DNA from: Longimicrobiales bacterium
Lineage (GTDB): Bacteria > Gemmatimonadota > Gemmatimonadetes > Longimicrobiales > Gaopeijiaceae
Length of the DNA stretch: 64,000 bases
Direction: 5' to 3'
Assembly: GCA_028278645.1 (NCBI GenBank)
Contig: JANQDZ010000039.1
Coordinates: 1 to 64,000, forward strand
Shown here: one piece after another, positions 62,509 to 64,000 of the stretch
Layout: each line of letters begins with the position of its first letter
How positions within the stretch are numbered: position 1 is the first letter of the stretch
Program-made: the position numbers and the translations under genes
The notes under the pieces: generated by a model
The model's input: the letters and a program-made list of their open reading frames with translations, nothing else
The model's database searches: none
Told to the model about the DNA's origin: nothing

Positions 62509-63051
62509 ATGATTCGAAGATGTGGGGCCGTATGGGCCCTTTGGTTTGTGGTTCTTCCTGGCTTTTCGGCGCAGGCTCAGGAAACGCCCATCCTGGACCA
62601 ATCGGTTCAGGCTCAGGGCGTACCCTTTCTGGACCAACCAATCCAGGCCCACCCGGAAGGTGATGCGGCCATTAGCCGTCTCCGATCACCCTACTGTCCC
62701 GGCCTGATGTTGGAGGTTTGCCCAACCCCTCAGGCGAAGGAGCTTCGGGATACGCTTCAGATCCTGGCTCATGACGGAGCTTCTTCCGACAGCATCGTCG
62801 CCTGGATGCTCGGGCAGTATGGGGAGGAGTATCGTGCCGTTCCCCAGGCCAGGGGTGGCGGGTTGTTGGCTTGGTTGATGCCTCCCCTGGCTCTGGTGGC
62901 GGGCCTGATCGGAGTGATCGCGGCCTTGAAGCATCTCCGTGCCCGGAAGGAGGAGGACTCCAAGCCGACTCGAGACCTTTCCCCGGAAGAAGAGTCGGTG
63001 CTGGCCAAGGCCCTGCAGGAACAGAAAGCCGCAGAGGAGGTTCCCTTCTGA
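62509..63051 (+). CDS. Variant CcmH-type cytochrome c biogenesis protein
   Basis: A 180-residue thiol protein of apocytochrome c handling. A signal peptide (ending AQAQE) leads to the CcmH-like region LRSPYCPGLMLEVCPTPQAKELRD. The canonical motif LRCxxCQ has lost its first cysteine (Ser60), leaving Cys63 and adding Cys71, so a C-x7-C pair could replace it. This is followed by a membrane helix (WLMPPLALVAGLIGVIAAL) and a charged tail. The N-terminal segment repeats an ILDQSVQAQ-like unit twice. By family knowledge it would reduce apocytochrome for heme ligation. Confidence 0.75.
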   Translation: MIRRCGAVWALWFVVLPGFSAQAQETPILDQSVQAQGVPFLDQPIQAHPEGDAAISRLRSPYCPGLMLEVCPTPQAKELRDTLQILAHDGASSDSIVAWMLGQYGEEYRAVPQARGGGLLAWLMPPLALVAGLIGVIAALKHLRARKEEDSKPTRDLSPEEESVLAKALQEQKAAEEVPF

Positions 63052-63083
63052 CCTCACCTTCCGAACCTGAACAGAAGTCTGAG

Positions 63084-63108
63084 AAGGGGACCGGGGCACG
63101 GTCCCCTT
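63084..63108 (+). promoter_or_regulatory. Hairpin sequestering the ribosome binding site of the last gene
   Basis: AAGGGGACC (63084-63092) pairs perfectly with GGTCCCCTT (63100-63108), ending two bases before the ATG at 63111. The AAGGGG that could serve as ribosome binding site is in the stem, suggesting translational control or coupling to the preceding gene. Confidence 0.6.
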
Positions 63109-63110
63109 CC

Positions 63111-63986
63111 ATGTTGGACCTGGTCCGCCTCAGCCCCCGTCGGCTGTTCCCTCCGGGCGGTGAGGACCTCTACCGACAAATAGGTCTGTTGACCGACCTC
63201 TCTCCCGGCATGGAGGTCCTTGGTGTGGCCTGTGGGAAGGGAGTGGCCCTGGAGTACTTCGTCCGTGAGTACGGAGTCCACGGAACGGGGGTGGATGAAG
63301 ATCCCGATTTGGTGGGGGCGGCCGAGGCCCACTTCAGGGAGGCAGGCCTTTCAAAAGACGGAGCCTTCCAAACCGCCCCGCCGTCGGACTTGCCTTTCAG
63401 AGACGAGACCTTCGACCTCGTGATGGGCGAAGTGGGCCTGGCGGCCACGGTGAATCCCGAGGCCGCGATCCGGGAATTGGTGCGGGTAACGAGACCTGGC
63501 GGGCGAGTGGTCCTGGTCCAACTTGTTTGGCAAGCCCCGGTGAGCGAGGAGAGAAAAGAGGTGCTTTCGAGGCACCTGGGGGCCCGGCCGCTGATGGCAG
63601 TGGAACTCCGGAGACTCCTTCTCGAATCAGGCGTGGGCGAGTTGCACACGGAAGACTGGATCGACGCCGGAACAGCCTTCCGGTCGAAAGCCAGGAAACC
63701 ATTCCCCGATTTTGCCGAGTTGTTCAACATCAACGAGAAACTCGGCATCCTCCGACGGGCTCGGAGGAGGTGGGGATGGAGGAACGGGGTTTGGACCGTG
63801 TTCCAAAGGGAGATGGAGGTCCACCGCCTCCTGACCAAGGAACGAATCCTGGGTTTGAATCTTCTGCTAGGGATCAAGGCCGGCCCTTCCCACGACGGGA
63901 CGGTGAAAACAGGGGAAGCCTTGGACGGCGACCACCAGACGTCCGGGCTCCCCCTGTTCGGATCCGAGGACGGTCAGGAGGGTTGA
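63111..63986 (+). CDS. SAM-dependent methyltransferase, probable
   Basis: A 291-residue protein with a class I methyltransferase core: motif I is the divergent EVLGVACGKGVALEYFV, then GTGVDEDPDLVGAAEAHF (motif II Asp) and RDETFDLVMGEVGLAATV, and the post-I signature RVTRPGGRVVLVQLVW. It lacks a recognisable substrate domain, and the C-terminal third is basic and Leu-rich. ATG 63111 is chosen; the frame opens at 62871. GAGGAGG at 63034-63040 precedes a CTG at 63048 that overlaps the ccmH stop, an unusual but possible start. Confidence 0.75.
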   Translation: MLDLVRLSPRRLFPPGGEDLYRQIGLLTDLSPGMEVLGVACGKGVALEYFVREYGVHGTGVDEDPDLVGAAEAHFREAGLSKDGAFQTAPPSDLPFRDETFDLVMGEVGLAATVNPEAAIRELVRVTRPGGRVVLVQLVWQAPVSEERKEVLSRHLGARPLMAVELRRLLLESGVGELHTEDWIDAGTAFRSKARKPFPDFAELFNINEKLGILRRARRRWGWRNGVWTVFQREMEVHRLLTKERILGLNLLLGIKAGPSHDGTVKTGEALDGDHQTSGLPLFGSEDGQEG

Positions 63987-64000
63987 GTTGGGTGGTTCGC

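Overview
The window is GC-rich, densely coded DNA from a Gram-negative (diderm) heterotroph. The evidence for an outer membrane is a TolC-like channel, an OmpA-type lipoprotein, many lipobox proteins, a PEP-CTERM protein and Tat/Sec-exported enzymes. The combination of large secreted S9, M14, M6 and tricorn peptidases, a sortilin/VPS10-like BNR-repeat protein, beta-propeller lipoproteins and C5-pathway heme synthesis resembles Gemmatimonadota (or possibly Acidobacteriota). This is an inference from gene content; no rRNA gene is present to confirm it.

Layout. (1) 1-727: no gene; two unrelated tandem-repeat arrays. (2) 728-8167: heme operon hemX-hemA-hemC-hemD-hemB-hemL-hemE, a complete glutamyl-tRNA to coproporphyrinogen III route, with several junctions overlapping or a few bases apart. 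(3) 8168-9889: a PEP-CTERM exported protein behind a near-consensus sigma-54 promoter, then a four-helix membrane protein. (4) 10046-17279: an autoregulated efflux operon, tetR-tolC-hlyD-ABC-ABC-permease-permease, resembling E. coli cecR-ybhGFSR with YbhF split in two; a lone padR follows. (5) 17755-19909: nfuA (Fe-S carrier) and glyS, divergent. (6) 20053-40256: a proteolysis region with a propeller lipoprotein carrying a pilin-like tail, an NSS amino-acid transporter, guanine deaminase, two M14 peptidases, a tricorn protease, two S9 peptidases, nth, an acyltransferase and a CheY-like regulator. (7) 40485-45343: acyl-CoA ligase, HD hydrolase, a 5'-nucleotidase split over two genes, and a small unknown. 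(8) 45575-55935: tryptophanase, an M6 protease with a dockerin-like tail coupled to a small lipoprotein, a GGCT-like protein, an NTF2-like lipoprotein, a MOCOS-like class V aminotransferase, the VPS10-like protein and a 37-residue MetS-like NSS small subunit. (9) 55947-57036: a methyltransferase gene flanked by copies of a palindromic repeat element. (10) 57050-63986: OmpA-like lipoprotein, carB, HDAC-like deacetylase, a variant CcmH and another methyltransferase.

How the genes fit together. Secreted peptidases would release peptides and amino acids, which the NSS transporter (perhaps with MetS) imports; tryptophanase and guanine deaminase recover carbon and nitrogen. Heme synthesis plus HemX and CcmH supports cytochrome production for respiration. 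The most unusual items are the structured repeat element around 56 kb, the M6 protease/lipoprotein pair with dockerin-like features, the propeller-pilin fusion, the sigma-54-driven PEP-CTERM gene and the orphan MetS-like peptide.
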